Shown here piece by piece: positions 33,072-42,394 of a stretch of 64,000 nucleotides of DNA. The position numbers and the translations under genes were made by a program. Under the pieces are notes generated by a model. The model saw only the letters and a list, made by a program, of their open reading frames with translations, did not search any database and had not been told where the DNA came from. The DNA lies in contig NZ_CAXBGE010000008.1 in assembly GCF_963975345.1 (NCBI RefSeq), positions 1 to 64,000 of the forward strand, read 5' to 3'. How positions within the stretch are numbered: the stretch's first letter is position 1; every line of letters starts with the position of its first letter. Source of the stretch: Maricaulis sp963975345 (lineage in GTDB: Bacteria > Pseudomonadota > Alphaproteobacteria > Caulobacterales > Maricaulaceae).

Positions 33072-33665
33072 TTATTGCTGAGGCGCAGCTGCAGCTGGAG
33101 CGCCTTCAGGCAAGCGAACGCGATTGACCGGCACCGTAGGAAGGCGTTCGTTCAACAACGCGATCACCGGATCGCTGATATCTACGGTCGGGCCAGCGAA
33201 AACCAGATTAGAACGATCAATCAGGATGTCGATATGACGCTGTGCAACCACTTCCTCGAGGATGGGGTTGAGGGCTTCATAAACGGGCTGCATCGCCTGA
33301 CGTTCAGTCTGCTGCAGCTCCTGCTCGCGGCGCCGACGCTCAGTTTCGAATTGCTGCGCCTGCTGATTGAGCGACTCGATACGTTGCATCAGGTCGGGAC
33401 GCTGCTGGATCGCCTGCTGCGTCATCGACGCCGTTTCGGCCGACAACTGCTCAGTCTGTTGCTGAATCGGTTGGCCAATCGCTGTCAACTCGGCACGAAC
33501 TTCCGTACCGATCGCTTCAAGGCGAGTGCGGATGTGCTGACCGACAACGCTTTCGCGCAAGACACGCTGCTCGTTGATCACAGCGATATTCTGCTGGGCC
33601 ATGGCCGGAGCGGCCAATCCGACCAAGAGGATTGGAAGAAGGAAGAGAGATTTGAAAGATTTCAT
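33072..33665 (-). CDS. skp: Periplasmic chaperone Skp/OmpH
   Basis: Holds unfolded outer-membrane proteins for BamA. From ATG 33665 the 197-residue product has a signal peptide ending APAMAQ (about residue 24), then a core with long Gln/Glu-rich coiled arms (about 65-130) and a Pro/Ala tail. Longer readings upstream run into bamA. Only four bases separate it from the bamA stop, so the two are co-translated. Confidence 0.92.
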   Translation of the reverse strand: MKSFKSLFLLPILLVGLAAPAMAQQNIAVINEQRVLRESVVGQHIRTRLEAIGTEVRAELTAIGQPIQQQTEQLSAETASMTQQAIQQRPDLMQRIESLNQQAQQFETERRRREQELQQTERQAMQPVYEALNPILEEVVAQRHIDILIDRSNLVFAGPTVDISDPVIALLNERLPTVPVNRVRLPEGAPAAAAPQQ

Positions 33666-33669
33666 TATG

Positions 33670-36033
33670 TTAGAACCCTGTACGAGTACTGAAACGGAAG
33701 AATTCGGCTTTGTCATATTCCTGACGCATGAAGGCTTGTGCAAAGTCGAAACGAACCGGACCAAAAGGTGAATCCCAGAATATGCTGACCCCGGCAGATG
33801 CCCGCAGCGCCAGATCGTCCACGGTGAATGCCTGCCCCGTGACTTCATCAATCTGATCGCTTGAATCAAGCAACCCCAAGGTACCAAACTCGGTGAACAC
33901 GCTGCCGCGCACACCGTATTGCTCGGGCAGACCGAGCGGGAAATTGACTTCCAATGACCCGATTGCATAAAGCCTGCCACCCAGCGCGTCACGACGGATC
34001 AGGTTACCGGTAACGGGGTCCCGGCTCACGACGCGAGGCCCAACGCCAGCCACCTGAAAGCCGCGGAACGAACTGCCGCCCTTAAAGAAACGGTCATTGA
34101 TTCGGACGGAATCACCGCTCCAAGGCAGGATAAAACCACTATTCATATTGAAGCTTGCAACGACATCTCCGAACAAGCCCTTGAAGAAAGAACCGCTGAA
34201 CTCCGACTGGACGTAACGAACATCGCCCCCAAATCCGGCGAAATCTTGACTGAACTGAAAACGGAAACCGTTATGGGGTTCAATCGGGTCGTCGAGCCGC
34301 GACCAGTTGAGCGAATACCCCAGAACCGAAGTGACCCGGCTACCCGCTTGGTCGCGCAACGCCTGCGACGCAGTGGTGAACACTTGGACGTCGTCTGTGC
34401 GCAGCGTGTAGCGCAATTGCAGATTCGCCTGCGCCGTTACCGGAAAGCCGAGTCGCAGGCTGCCCCCGGTCGAGGCGGTCCGGAAAGACGCTTCAGATAG
34501 GAAGTCGGAATTGACCCGGAACAGGTCAAAACCAGCCGCCAGATTTCGATCCAGGAAACGCGGCTCAGTAAAGCGCACATCGATCGTTTCACGCACGCCG
34601 CTGACCGAGACGCGGAAGCGCAGGAATTGACCGCGACCGCGCAGATTTCGCTCGGAGATCGACAAATCGACCAGGAAGGAATCAGTGGATGAGAACCCGG
34701 CCCCGAAAGCGAGCTCGCCGGTCGGCTGCTCGGTGACTTGGACCCGCACCCGCGCCCGGTCTGGTGAAGAGCCGGGCGTTTCCTCAAGCGTCACGTCCTC
34801 GAAGAAGCCGAGACGGCGAATATTATTGCGCGAGCGATCAACCAGAACCTGATTGAAAGCATCGCCCTCGACGATATCCAGCTCGCGCCGGACAATTCGG
34901 TCCAGAGTGCGAGTGTTGCCTGCAATGTCGATCCGCTCGATATAGACTCGCGGACCCTCATCGATCACGAATTCGACTTCGACGGTGCGGGTATCGCGAT
35001 CACGGTGGGTAATCGGCCGCACATTGACGAAGGCATAGCCCGACGCTCCGGCAGCAAAGGTCAGCGAGTCGATACTCTGCTCGATCAGCTCGCCGCGGAA
35101 AATATCGCCTTCCCTGACAGGTAGGATGGCCGCGAGGAAATCCTCGTTGAGATCTTCAATCTCAGTGCTGACCGTCACCGAGCCAAAATTATAGAGCTCG
35201 CCCTCATCGATCGTGATGGTGATGTAGAAGGACTCCTGGTCCGGCGTGAGTTCTGCCACAGCGGAGAGCACCCGGAAGTTCGCAAAGCCGCGATTCTGGT
35301 AGAATTGGCGCAGCAGTTCGCGATCATATTCCAGCCGGTCAGGGTCATAATTGTCATTGGACCCCAAAAACCGCCACCAACGCGATTCCCGTGTCACCAA
35401 TTCACGGCGCAAGCGGCCATCGGAAAAGGTATGATTGCCGATAAAATTGATCCGGCGCACCCCGGTGATCGGGCCTTCGGAAATTTCGAAGATCAAATCG
35501 ACCCGGTTTTGCGGCTGTTCGACGATTTTCGGCGTTACCGTCGCGGCGAATCGGCCGGAGCGGCGATAAACTTCAATGATGCGTTGCACGTCCGACTGGA
35601 CGCGGGCGCGCGTGAAGATCGCGCGCGGTTGAGCCTGGATCTCGTCGGTAATCTTCTCGTCGTCGATCGCATGATTGCCCTCAAGCACGACCCGGTTGAT
35701 GATCGGGTTTTCCATCACCCGAACCACGACGATTTCGCCGCGATTTTCAATCTGAACGTCTGAGAACAGGCCAGTCGCGAACAGGGTCTGGATCGACAGA
35801 TTGGTCAGTCGCTCATCGGCGACCTGGCCAGGCTGGATCAACAGATAGGAGAGCACGGTGTCGATTTCGACGCGTTGATTGCCCTCAACCAGTATCTGCC
35901 GGATCACCGGCTGCGCCACAGGGGCTTCGACCGTCGCTTCCGGCGATTGCGGAGGGGCTGGTTGCGCTGCCACGGTCGCCGACAGACCAACAGCCATCAG
36001 GCCAGCGAAAAGAACGCGCAGAACACTTACCAT
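33670..36033 (-). CDS. bamA: Outer-membrane assembly factor BamA
   Basis: Inserts beta-barrel proteins in the outer membrane. The 787-residue precursor has a signal peptide (cut near TVAAQP), five POTRA domains (starting IRQILVEGNQRVE, about 45-440) and a C-terminal 16-strand Omp85 barrel ending in an aromatic residue (RFSTRTGF). Barrel hallmarks such as the VRGS region (YGVRGSVFTEFG) and GGSSFRGFQ are present. It lies between rseP and skp in the conserved order. Confidence 0.97.
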   Translation of the reverse strand: MVSVLRVLFAGLMAVGLSATVAAQPAPPQSPEATVEAPVAQPVIRQILVEGNQRVEIDTVLSYLLIQPGQVADERLTNLSIQTLFATGLFSDVQIENRGEIVVVRVMENPIINRVVLEGNHAIDDEKITDEIQAQPRAIFTRARVQSDVQRIIEVYRRSGRFAATVTPKIVEQPQNRVDLIFEISEGPITGVRRINFIGNHTFSDGRLRRELVTRESRWWRFLGSNDNYDPDRLEYDRELLRQFYQNRGFANFRVLSAVAELTPDQESFYITITIDEGELYNFGSVTVSTEIEDLNEDFLAAILPVREGDIFRGELIEQSIDSLTFAAGASGYAFVNVRPITHRDRDTRTVEVEFVIDEGPRVYIERIDIAGNTRTLDRIVRRELDIVEGDAFNQVLVDRSRNNIRRLGFFEDVTLEETPGSSPDRARVRVQVTEQPTGELAFGAGFSSTDSFLVDLSISERNLRGRGQFLRFRVSVSGVRETIDVRFTEPRFLDRNLAAGFDLFRVNSDFLSEASFRTASTGGSLRLGFPVTAQANLQLRYTLRTDDVQVFTTASQALRDQAGSRVTSVLGYSLNWSRLDDPIEPHNGFRFQFSQDFAGFGGDVRYVQSEFSGSFFKGLFGDVVASFNMNSGFILPWSGDSVRINDRFFKGGSSFRGFQVAGVGPRVVSRDPVTGNLIRRDALGGRLYAIGSLEVNFPLGLPEQYGVRGSVFTEFGTLGLLDSSDQIDEVTGQAFTVDDLALRASAGVSIFWDSPFGPVRFDFAQAFMRQEYDKAEFFRFSTRTGF

Positions 36034-36059
36034 TGAAAATCGCCGCTCGTTGGGCCCGG

Positions 36060-37232
36060 TCAGAAAATCTGGCCGAGCAGATAATTCAGGTCATTCCAGG
36101 TCGCTACAAGCATCATCCCGAGGACAAGTGCAAGACCCACACGAAAACCGATCGCCTGCGCCTTCATACTTAAAGGACGCCGTGCAACCGCCTCATAGGC
36201 GTAATACACCAGATGGCCGCCGTCGAGGATCGGTATCGGCAAAAGATTCACTAAACCCAGTCCGACCGACAGAAAGCCGGCGAGATTAACGAGATTTATC
36301 AGCAGCAAAAACACACTCTGCGCCGCATCTGACCCGCGCTCGACGCTCGCCATCGCGGTCTGGCCAGCCGTAGTCGCAATGCCCAGCGGTCCGTTGAGCA
36401 TGGTTGGCGGCGACCGCCCGGTCACGACATAGCTGACATAGCGACCGGTCATCGAGACCACGGTCCAGGTCTGGTCCATGCCATAGCCGATTGCGGTGAA
36501 CGGATTGAACGTTCGGCGCAGGGCAACGCCATTGGACTGAATTCCCAGTCGCGCGATCTGGCGCTCACCACCATAAGGGTCCTCAACGGTGGTCAGGGCG
36601 GCAGCCGCGTGCAGGACGAGGGTTTCGCCATTGCGCTCGATCTGGAACGTCAAGCGTTCACCGGGCCGCCAACTCACTTCACTGGTTATGTCGCGAAAGC
36701 GGGTCACCTGCTGGGCATTGATTGCCGTAATGCGGTCACCCGGCAAAAAACCCGCCTCTTCGGCTGCCGAGTTTTCGGTAAAACCGCCGACCACCGGCTC
36801 CAGATAATTGACGCCGAGCGACTGTGCGAGCGTCGCAAAAATCGTGATCGCGAGAATGAAATTGGCGATCGGACCCGCCGCCGTAATAAAGGCTCGCTGC
36901 CAGATCGGTTTGAAATGATAACATTTCTCCGCGTCTGGCCCCATGCGTTCGCGAATTTCGGCGAGTTTGGCCTCATCCGGCTCGCTGGCCGCCCCCGCAT
37001 CGCCAAGGAATTTGACATAACCGCCGAGCGGAAAAGCCGCGATGCGCCAGACCGTGCCCTGCTTGTCGCGCCAGGAGAAAAGAGTCGGGCCAAACCCCAT
37101 CGAAAAGGCTTCGGCATGCACGCCACAAATGCGCCCGGCCCAGTAATGGCCAAGCTCGTGAATCACCACCACGATGGAGATCAGAAAGACGAAGGAGAAA
37201 ATCGTCAGAAAGCCGCTGCCAATCAGGCTCAT
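36060..37232 (-). CDS. rseP: Site-2 zinc metalloprotease RseP
   Basis: Inner-membrane protease that cuts anti-sigma factors and signal-peptide remnants. The 390-residue protein has the zinc motif HELGH (25-29) in TM1, one visible PDZ domain (about 120-200, GFLPGDRITAINAQQV), and NLLPIPILDGGHL carrying the third zinc ligand in the later membrane segments. Its start overlaps the dxr stop by four bases. Confidence 0.96.
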   Translation of the reverse strand: MSLIGSGFLTIFSFVFLISIVVVIHELGHYWAGRICGVHAEAFSMGFGPTLFSWRDKQGTVWRIAAFPLGGYVKFLGDAGAASEPDEAKLAEIRERMGPDAEKCYHFKPIWQRAFITAAGPIANFILAITIFATLAQSLGVNYLEPVVGGFTENSAAEEAGFLPGDRITAINAQQVTRFRDITSEVSWRPGERLTFQIERNGETLVLHAAAALTTVEDPYGGERQIARLGIQSNGVALRRTFNPFTAIGYGMDQTWTVVSMTGRYVSYVVTGRSPPTMLNGPLGIATTAGQTAMASVERGSDAAQSVFLLLINLVNLAGFLSVGLGLVNLLPIPILDGGHLVYYAYEAVARRPLSMKAQAIGFRVGLALVLGMMLVATWNDLNYLLGQIF

Positions 37233-38440
37233 ATTGAAGGTATCCGCGCTTTGGATTGTCCACTGGTCGCTATCAAATTGCGTGCCAGTTCGCGCGATCG
37301 CGCATCAATGGCATAGACATCGTCGAACGACTCCACGCCGCGAGGCATGTCGGGATCTGCGAGGCTGCGTTCGAGAACCTCTTCAACGCTGGCCGCAATG
37401 TCAAGGAAACCGATCCGTTCCTCAAGGAAGGCGGCGACGGCGATCTCGTTGGCGGCATTAAAGACGGCCGGCGCAATGCCGCCCGCAGCGATCACTTCGC
37501 GCGCCAGGCGCAGCGCCGGAAAGCGGACCTCATCCGGCGCTTCAAAATCCAGCCGCGCGATATCACCCAGCCGCATGCGCTCGACAGGCGCGCGCATCCG
37601 CTGCGGCCAAGCCAGTGCGCTGGCGATCGGTGTGCGCATGTCGGGCGAGCCCAATTGCGCCAACACGCTGCCATCGCGGTATTCCACCAGGCCATGGACG
37701 ATGGATTGTGGATGGACCACCACCTCGACCCGGTCCGGCGTCAAATCGAACAACCAGCAGGCTTCAATAATTTCGAGGCCCTTATTCATCATGGTCGCGC
37801 TGTCGATCGTGATCTTGGCGCCCATTTCCCAGGTCGGGTGGGCCAACGCATCCTGACGCCGGGCCGTGCGCATTCGCTCGAGGGACCAGGTGCGGAACGG
37901 GCCGCCGGACGCGGTCAGCGTGATGGCGCGGATCGCCTCACGGCGCTCAAAGTCAAATACCTGGAAAACGGCATTATGCTCGGAGTCCACCGGCAGAAGC
38001 CGTGTTCCGCAAGCCGCCGCCTCACGCATGAACAGCGCACCCGCGCAAACCAGACATTCCTTGTTGGCGAAGGCGAGCGCGCGGCCCTGACGCAAGGCTT
38101 CCAGCGTCGGTTTGAGCCCGGCAGCACCGACAATCGCCGCCATGGTCCAATCGGCCGGACGGGCCGCCGCTTCACTCACTGCCGTATCACCCGTCCCGAT
38201 TTCGATCTCCGGATGGCCAGCGAGGGCTTCGCGCAGCTCTGCTGCCGCACGCGGATCGGCAATTGCGACATAGTCCGCCCGATGCCGGATCGCCAACTTG
38301 GCCAGCGCAGCGGCATTGCGATTGGCCGTCAGCGCGACAACATCAAACGTGCCCGGTTCGGCACGCTCAATCAGGTCGAGCGTTGCCACACCGACAGACC
38401 CAGTGGCACCCAGCACGGAAATGCGGCGCGCGGCGGTCAT
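37229..38440 (-). CDS. dxr: 1-deoxy-D-xylulose 5-phosphate reductoisomerase
   Basis: Makes 2-C-methylerythritol 4-phosphate, the committed step of the non-mevalonate isoprenoid pathway. The 403-residue protein has the NADPH site LGATGSVG (about 10-17), ALANKECLVCAG, the metal site LPVDSEHNAVFQ and the substrate loop ITLTASGGPFR. Overlaps of four bases with cdsA and rseP show tight coupling. Isoprenoid supply fits with uppS two genes upstream. Confidence 0.97.
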   Translation of the reverse strand: MTAARRISVLGATGSVGVATLDLIERAEPGTFDVVALTANRNAAALAKLAIRHRADYVAIADPRAAAELREALAGHPEIEIGTGDTAVSEAAARPADWTMAAIVGAAGLKPTLEALRQGRALAFANKECLVCAGALFMREAAACGTRLLPVDSEHNAVFQVFDFERREAIRAITLTASGGPFRTWSLERMRTARRQDALAHPTWEMGAKITIDSATMMNKGLEIIEACWLFDLTPDRVEVVVHPQSIVHGLVEYRDGSVLAQLGSPDMRTPIASALAWPQRMRAPVERMRLGDIARLDFEAPDEVRFPALRLAREVIAAGGIAPAVFNAANEIAVAAFLEERIGFLDIAASVEEVLERSLADPDMPRGVESFDDVYAIDARSRELARNLIATSGQSKARIPSI

Positions 38441-39240
38441 GACGCCACCCAGCCAAGCGGCAAGAAGCGCTCGGTGAACACAGCCGCGATCACCGCCAGC
38501 ATCAACGCGTCGACCCGGTCGAGCACGCCTCCATGGCCCGGAATCAGCGTTCCGGAATCCTTAACGTGAAAGCTGCGTTTGAAGATCGACATTGAAAGAT
38601 CGCCTGCGACCGATGCGGTGGCGACTATGGCGGCAAACAAGCCCGTGCGTACCGGATCAAGCCCAAACACAACCCCCGCCGCGATTCCGGCCGCAATGCC
38701 GGCAGCAAGACCGGCCAGAAAACCAGACCAGGTCTTATTTGGGCTGGCTTGTGGCAGGAGCTTGGGTCCGCCAATCCAGGTTCCGACCAGATAGGCCAGG
38801 CTGTCAGCGGCCCAGACGATGGCAAACAGGAGGATGACCGATTCCAGCCCGTGCGCCGGGCTGGCGCGCATCGCGGCCAGTAATCCGGCAGCCAGCGAGA
38901 CGTAAAGCACACCGATCACTTCCACCGACCAGCCGCGACGCCAACGTTCGACCGCGCTCGCCAGTGTCCCGGCCGCACCCCAAAGGACAGCGTCGCCAAT
39001 ACCGGTCTGCCCGGCAAGCAGAACCGTGCCGGAGGCAGTGGCGCAGGCGATCGCATACGCGACAGGCGGCGCTTCAGGGTCGGACATTTGAATCCACTCC
39101 CACGCCATTGCCGCTGCGAAGGCCGCGACCCAGGCGGTGAAGGGCAGATCGCCATACCAAAGCAGGGCCAGCGCCAGCGGCCCCAATAGGAGCGCTGAAA
39201 TCAGGCGCCGGCGAAAGACCGGATCACGCCGCGCCAGCAT
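38437..39240 (-). CDS. cdsA: Phosphatidate cytidylyltransferase
   Basis: Forms CDP-diacylglycerol for phospholipid synthesis in the inner membrane. The 267-residue polytopic protein has the family signature near the C-terminus (KRSFHVKDSGTLIPGHGGVLDRVD, in two parts around the conserved Asp residues). ATG 39240 is chosen because GGAGGG lies just upstream; it overlaps uppS by 17 bases. Longer readings enter uppS in another frame. Confidence 0.95.
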   Translation of the reverse strand: MLARRDPVFRRRLISALLLGPLALALLWYGDLPFTAWVAAFAAAMAWEWIQMSDPEAPPVAYAIACATASGTVLLAGQTGIGDAVLWGAAGTLASAVERWRRGWSVEVIGVLYVSLAAGLLAAMRASPAHGLESVILLFAIVWAADSLAYLVGTWIGGPKLLPQASPNKTWSGFLAGLAAGIAAGIAAGVVFGLDPVRTGLFAAIVATASVAGDLSMSIFKRSFHVKDSGTLIPGHGGVLDRVDALMLAVIAAVFTERFLPLGWVAS

Positions 39241-39961
39241 CAAGCCCTCCATAGCGGCGTTCACGCTGCTGGAAGGTCTCGATCGCGGCCGCCAAATGCT
39301 TCGACTCGAAATCAGGCCAGAGCACATCGAGGAAGAGCAATTCAGCATAAGCCGCTTGCCAGAGGAGGAAGTTGGAGATGCGCTGTTCGCCACTGGTACG
39401 GATCACCAAGTCAACATCGGGCAAATCATCGGTGTCAAGCCGGGCAGCAAAGGCTTCACTATCGATCACGTCGGGATCGATCTCGCCCGCCTTGGCAGCG
39501 CGAGCCAGTTCGCGGGCGACGCGGACAATCTCATCGCGGCCGCCATAATTGAAGGCAATCGTCAGATGGAAGCCCACATTGTGCCGCGTGCCGGTTTCAG
39601 CGCGCTCGATAATGGCCCGAAGGTCATCGCTGAGATCGTTCCGGCGCCCGATGATGCGAATGCGCACGCCGCGGCCCTTCAGCGTTTCCAAATCCGCTTC
39701 CACATAACGGCGCAGGAGTTCGAACAGGGCGCCGACTTCATCGGCGGGCCGGTTCCAGTTTTCGGTTGAGAAGCTGAACAGGGTGAGATGGCGCACGCCC
39801 ATATCGCCGGCGCTTTCCACGACGCGCCGTACGGCTTCAACCCCGCGCGCATGGCCAAATGCCCGTGGACGACCACGCGCCTTCGCCCAGCGGCCATTGC
39901 CGTCCATGATAATGGCGACATGCCTGGGCCCCGGACTGAGAGCGGAGACGTCCTCGCTCAT
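39224..39961 (-). CDS. uppS: Undecaprenyl diphosphate synthase
   Basis: Builds the C55 lipid carrier for cell-wall and polysaccharide precursors. The 245-residue cis-prenyltransferase has catalytic D20 in IIMDGNGRWAKARG, the LTLFSFSTENWNRP region and the C-terminal DLVIRTSGEQRISNFLLWQ. It is 25 bases after frr and overlaps cdsA. Confidence 0.98.
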   Translation of the reverse strand: MSEDVSALSPGPRHVAIIMDGNGRWAKARGRPRAFGHARGVEAVRRVVESAGDMGVRHLTLFSFSTENWNRPADEVGALFELLRRYVEADLETLKGRGVRIRIIGRRNDLSDDLRAIIERAETGTRHNVGFHLTIAFNYGGRDEIVRVARELARAAKAGEIDPDVIDSEAFAARLDTDDLPDVDLVIRTSGEQRISNFLLWQAAYAELLFLDVLWPDFESKHLAAAIETFQQRERRYGGLDAGAA

Positions 39962-39986
39962 GGTCTCGCTCCGCCGTGCAGGCCGA

Positions 39987-40553
39987 TCAAACCTGCATGA
40001 TCTCTTCTTGTTTGGCTTTCAGGCTCTCATCGATGCGCTTGATAGCGTCGTCCGTCAACTTTTGGACATCCTCGGCAAAGGACTTCTGTTCGTCTTCGGA
40101 CAGAATGCCGTCCTTCTCCAATTTCTTGAGCCCGTCCATGCCATCGCGGCGGACATTGCGCACCGCGACACGGGCCTGTTCGGCATAACCGCCGGCCAGT
40201 TTGGCGATCTCGGCCCGGCGCTCTTCATTGAGGGGCGGGATCGGGATGCGCAACATCTGGCCTTCCATGATCGGATTGAGACCGAGCGGGGAGTTTCGGA
40301 TCGCCTTGTCGACAGCCGGTGCCAGAGCGCGGTCCCAGACCGAGACGGTGATCATGCGCGATTCCGGCACGGATACGGTTGCCAGCTGGGTCAGCGGCGT
40401 CGGCGAGCCATAGGCCTCGACGCGGATCGGCTCAAGCAAGCCAGCGCTGGCACGCCCGGTCCGCAAGCCGGCAAATTCCTTGCGCAGAGACTCAACGGCA
40501 CCGGCCATGCGGCGTTTCAGATCGTCCTCGTCATAATCGGTCGCGTCGCTCAT
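39987..40553 (-). CDS. frr: Ribosome recycling factor
   Basis: Splits post-termination ribosomes together with EF-G. The 188-residue protein starts MSDATDYDEDDLKRRM and has the LRTGRASAGLLEPIRVEAYG and NVRRDGMD signatures of the helical and beta-alpha-beta domains. The ATG at 40553 is 17 bases after pyrH; the longer reading frame overlaps pyrH and is not family-like. Confidence 0.97.
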   Translation of the reverse strand: MSDATDYDEDDLKRRMAGAVESLRKEFAGLRTGRASAGLLEPIRVEAYGSPTPLTQLATVSVPESRMITVSVWDRALAPAVDKAIRNSPLGLNPIMEGQMLRIPIPPLNEERRAEIAKLAGGYAEQARVAVRNVRRDGMDGLKKLEKDGILSEDEQKSFAEDVQKLTDDAIKRIDESLKAKQEEIMQV

Positions 40554-40570
40554 GGCTCTGTCTTCCCTTG

Positions 40571-41350
40571 CTATTCGCTGCCGGCTGTTTCGGAGCGCAC
40601 CTTGCCGATAATGGTGCACACGCCCTGCCCCGACAGCACATTCACCAGCCCGCCGGGCTGATGAATATCGAACACGACGATCGGAATGGCATTTTCACGC
40701 ATCAAGGACACAGCCGAGGCGTCCATGACCCGCAGGTCCCGCGATAGAACATCGAGATAATCGAGCCGGTCATAGCGTTCAGCGTCGGGATGGGTCTTGG
40801 GATCGGCGCTGTAGACGCCATCGACCTGCGTGCCCTTGAACAGGGCGTCGCAACCCATTTCCGCAGCCCGCAAGGCGGCGGCGGTATCGGTGGTAAAATA
40901 GGGATTGCCAGTGCCGGCAGCGAAAATCACCACCCGGCCCTTTTCCATATGCCGCATGGCGCGGCGCCGGATATAGGGCTCGCACACCGTCGTCATCGGA
41001 ATGGCAGACTGAACCCGCGTCTGGACGCCAATGCGCTCGAGCGAGCTCTGCATCGCCAGTGCATTCATCACCGTTGCGAGCATGCCCATATAGTCGGCGG
41101 CGGTGCGGTCCATACCCTTGGCAGCGCCGGACAGACCGCGGAAGATATTGCCGCCGCCAATCACGAGACAGACCTCAACCCCGGCGGCGACCGCATCAGC
41201 GACCTGCCCTGAGATATGGCTGGCGGTTTCGAGATCAATTCCGTTAGTGCGGGCGCCCATCAGGGCTTCACCGGACACTTTCAGAAGCACGCGGCGAAAA
41301 CGCGGCGTGGCGGCGGGGCCCTGAGGCGAGGATGCAGATGAATCGGTCAC
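40571..41350 (-). CDS. pyrH: Uridylate kinase
   Basis: Phosphorylates UMP to UDP, upstream of the CTP synthase at the other end of the window in pathway terms. The 259-residue amino-acid-kinase fold protein has LLKVSGEALMG, VIGGGNIFRG, AAGTGNPYFTTDTAA and YSADPKTHPDA. It is separated from tsf by a strong hairpin, so expression from the rpsB-tsf promoter is probably reduced. Confidence 0.97.
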   Translation of the reverse strand: MTDSSASSPQGPAATPRFRRVLLKVSGEALMGARTNGIDLETASHISGQVADAVAAGVEVCLVIGGGNIFRGLSGAAKGMDRTAADYMGMLATVMNALAMQSSLERIGVQTRVQSAIPMTTVCEPYIRRRAMRHMEKGRVVIFAAGTGNPYFTTDTAAALRAAEMGCDALFKGTQVDGVYSADPKTHPDAERYDRLDYLDVLSRDLRVMDASAVSLMRENAIPIVVFDIHQPGGLVNVLSGQGVCTIIGKVRSETAGSE

Positions 41351-41367
41351 AGGCGCAGCATATACAA

Positions 41368-41395
41368 AGCGCCGGCGCTTGAAAGCGCCGGCGCT
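41368..41395 (-). terminator. Hairpin between tsf and pyrH
   Basis: Two copies of AGCGCCGGCGCT (41368-41379 and 41384-41395), each self-complementary, form a 12-base stem with a 4-base loop. On the transcribed strand it is followed by TTTGTAT, a weak U-tract, so partial termination after rpsB-tsf is likely. Confidence 0.75.
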
Positions 41396-41404
41396 CTGCT
41401 ATTG

Positions 41405-42343
41405 TCAGGCTTTGCCGGAAACGGCGGCGACTTCCGCGGCGAAATCCTCTTCCGGACGCTTCTCCACACCCTCACCGAGGGCCATGCGGAAAAAGCCGGT
41501 GATTTCAATCGTGGTGCCGAGTTCGGCGGCGGCATCAGCCACCACTTTTTCGATCGTACGATCGGGATCCATCACGAAGGTCTGCTTCGTCAGCACGACT
41601 TCTTCGAGGAATTTGCGGATCCGGCCTTCGACCATCTTCTCGACAATGCTCTCAGGCTTGCCAGACTGGCGAGCTTGGGCGGAGAACACTTCGCGTTCCT
41701 TGTCGACGATGGCGGCATCGACGCCGTCAACATCAACCGAGAGTGCGACAGCCGGTGCGCCAGCCGCGATATGCATGGCAATCTTGCGGCCAAGCTCATT
41801 GAGCTTGTCGGCATCGCCGGTCGATTTCAAACCGACGATCACGCCCAGTGCGCCCATGCCATCGACGACGGAATTATGGACATAGCTGGCAACGACGCCG
41901 GGACTGGCGGTGACCACGGCGGCGCGACGCACCGACATGTTCTCGCCGATCGTCGCGATCAGATTGGTCAAATGGTCGGCAACCGTGTTGCCCGACGCCA
42001 TTTTCACGGCCTTGATGGCCTCGATATCACCGCCGGCCGTCAGGGCCAGCTTGGCGATTTCGCCAGCGGTATTCTGGAAGGCGACATTGCGAGCAACGAA
42101 ATCCGTTTCCGAATTCAGCTCGACAACCGCGCCGGTCCCACCATCAGTCGCAACCGCGACGAGACCTTCCGCAGCGATGCGGTCGGCCTTCTTGGCGGCT
42201 TTGGACAGGCCGGTTTTGCGCAGCCAGTCGATTGACGCTTCGATGTCGCCATCGTTTTCGGTCAACGCCTTCTTGCAATCCATCATGCCTACGCCGGTCT
42301 TCTCGCGCAGTTCCTTCACGAGAGCAGCAGTAATCGCAGCCAT
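41405..42343 (-). CDS. tsf: Elongation factor Ts
   Basis: Nucleotide exchange factor for EF-Tu. The 312-residue protein has the N-terminal UBA-like domain with LREKTGVGMMDCKKAL, the core SETDFVARN motif and a C-terminal QTFVMDPDRTIEKVV region. It follows rpsB with 51 bases between, which hold a short tandem repeat. Confidence 0.98.
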   Translation of the reverse strand: MAAITAALVKELREKTGVGMMDCKKALTENDGDIEASIDWLRKTGLSKAAKKADRIAAEGLVAVATDGGTGAVVELNSETDFVARNVAFQNTAGEIAKLALTAGGDIEAIKAVKMASGNTVADHLTNLIATIGENMSVRRAAVVTASPGVVASYVHNSVVDGMGALGVIVGLKSTGDADKLNELGRKIAMHIAAGAPAVALSVDVDGVDAAIVDKEREVFSAQARQSGKPESIVEKMVEGRIRKFLEEVVLTKQTFVMDPDRTIEKVVADAAAELGTTIEITGFFRMALGEGVEKRPEEDFAAEVAAVSGKA

Positions 42344-42355
42344 CGGTATCTCCTG

Positions 42356-42387
42356 AGTCTTGTGGTGTGATAGTCTTGTGGTGTGAT
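42356..42387. repeat. Tandem 16-base duplication between rpsB and tsf
   Basis: AGTCTTGTGGTGTGAT occurs twice head to tail without a mismatch (42356-42371, 42372-42387), filling most of the gap between the rpsB stop and the tsf ribosome site. It looks like a recent replication-slippage duplication. Confidence 0.9.
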
Positions 42388-42394
42388 CGAAGCT

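Noticed and set aside
37256..38569. 437-codon plus-strand frame opposite dxr
   Set aside because: Antisense of a gene with all expected catalytic motifs; no features of its own.
42356..42387. Start of a CRISPR-like array
   Set aside because: Only two adjoining 16-base copies with no spacer between them.
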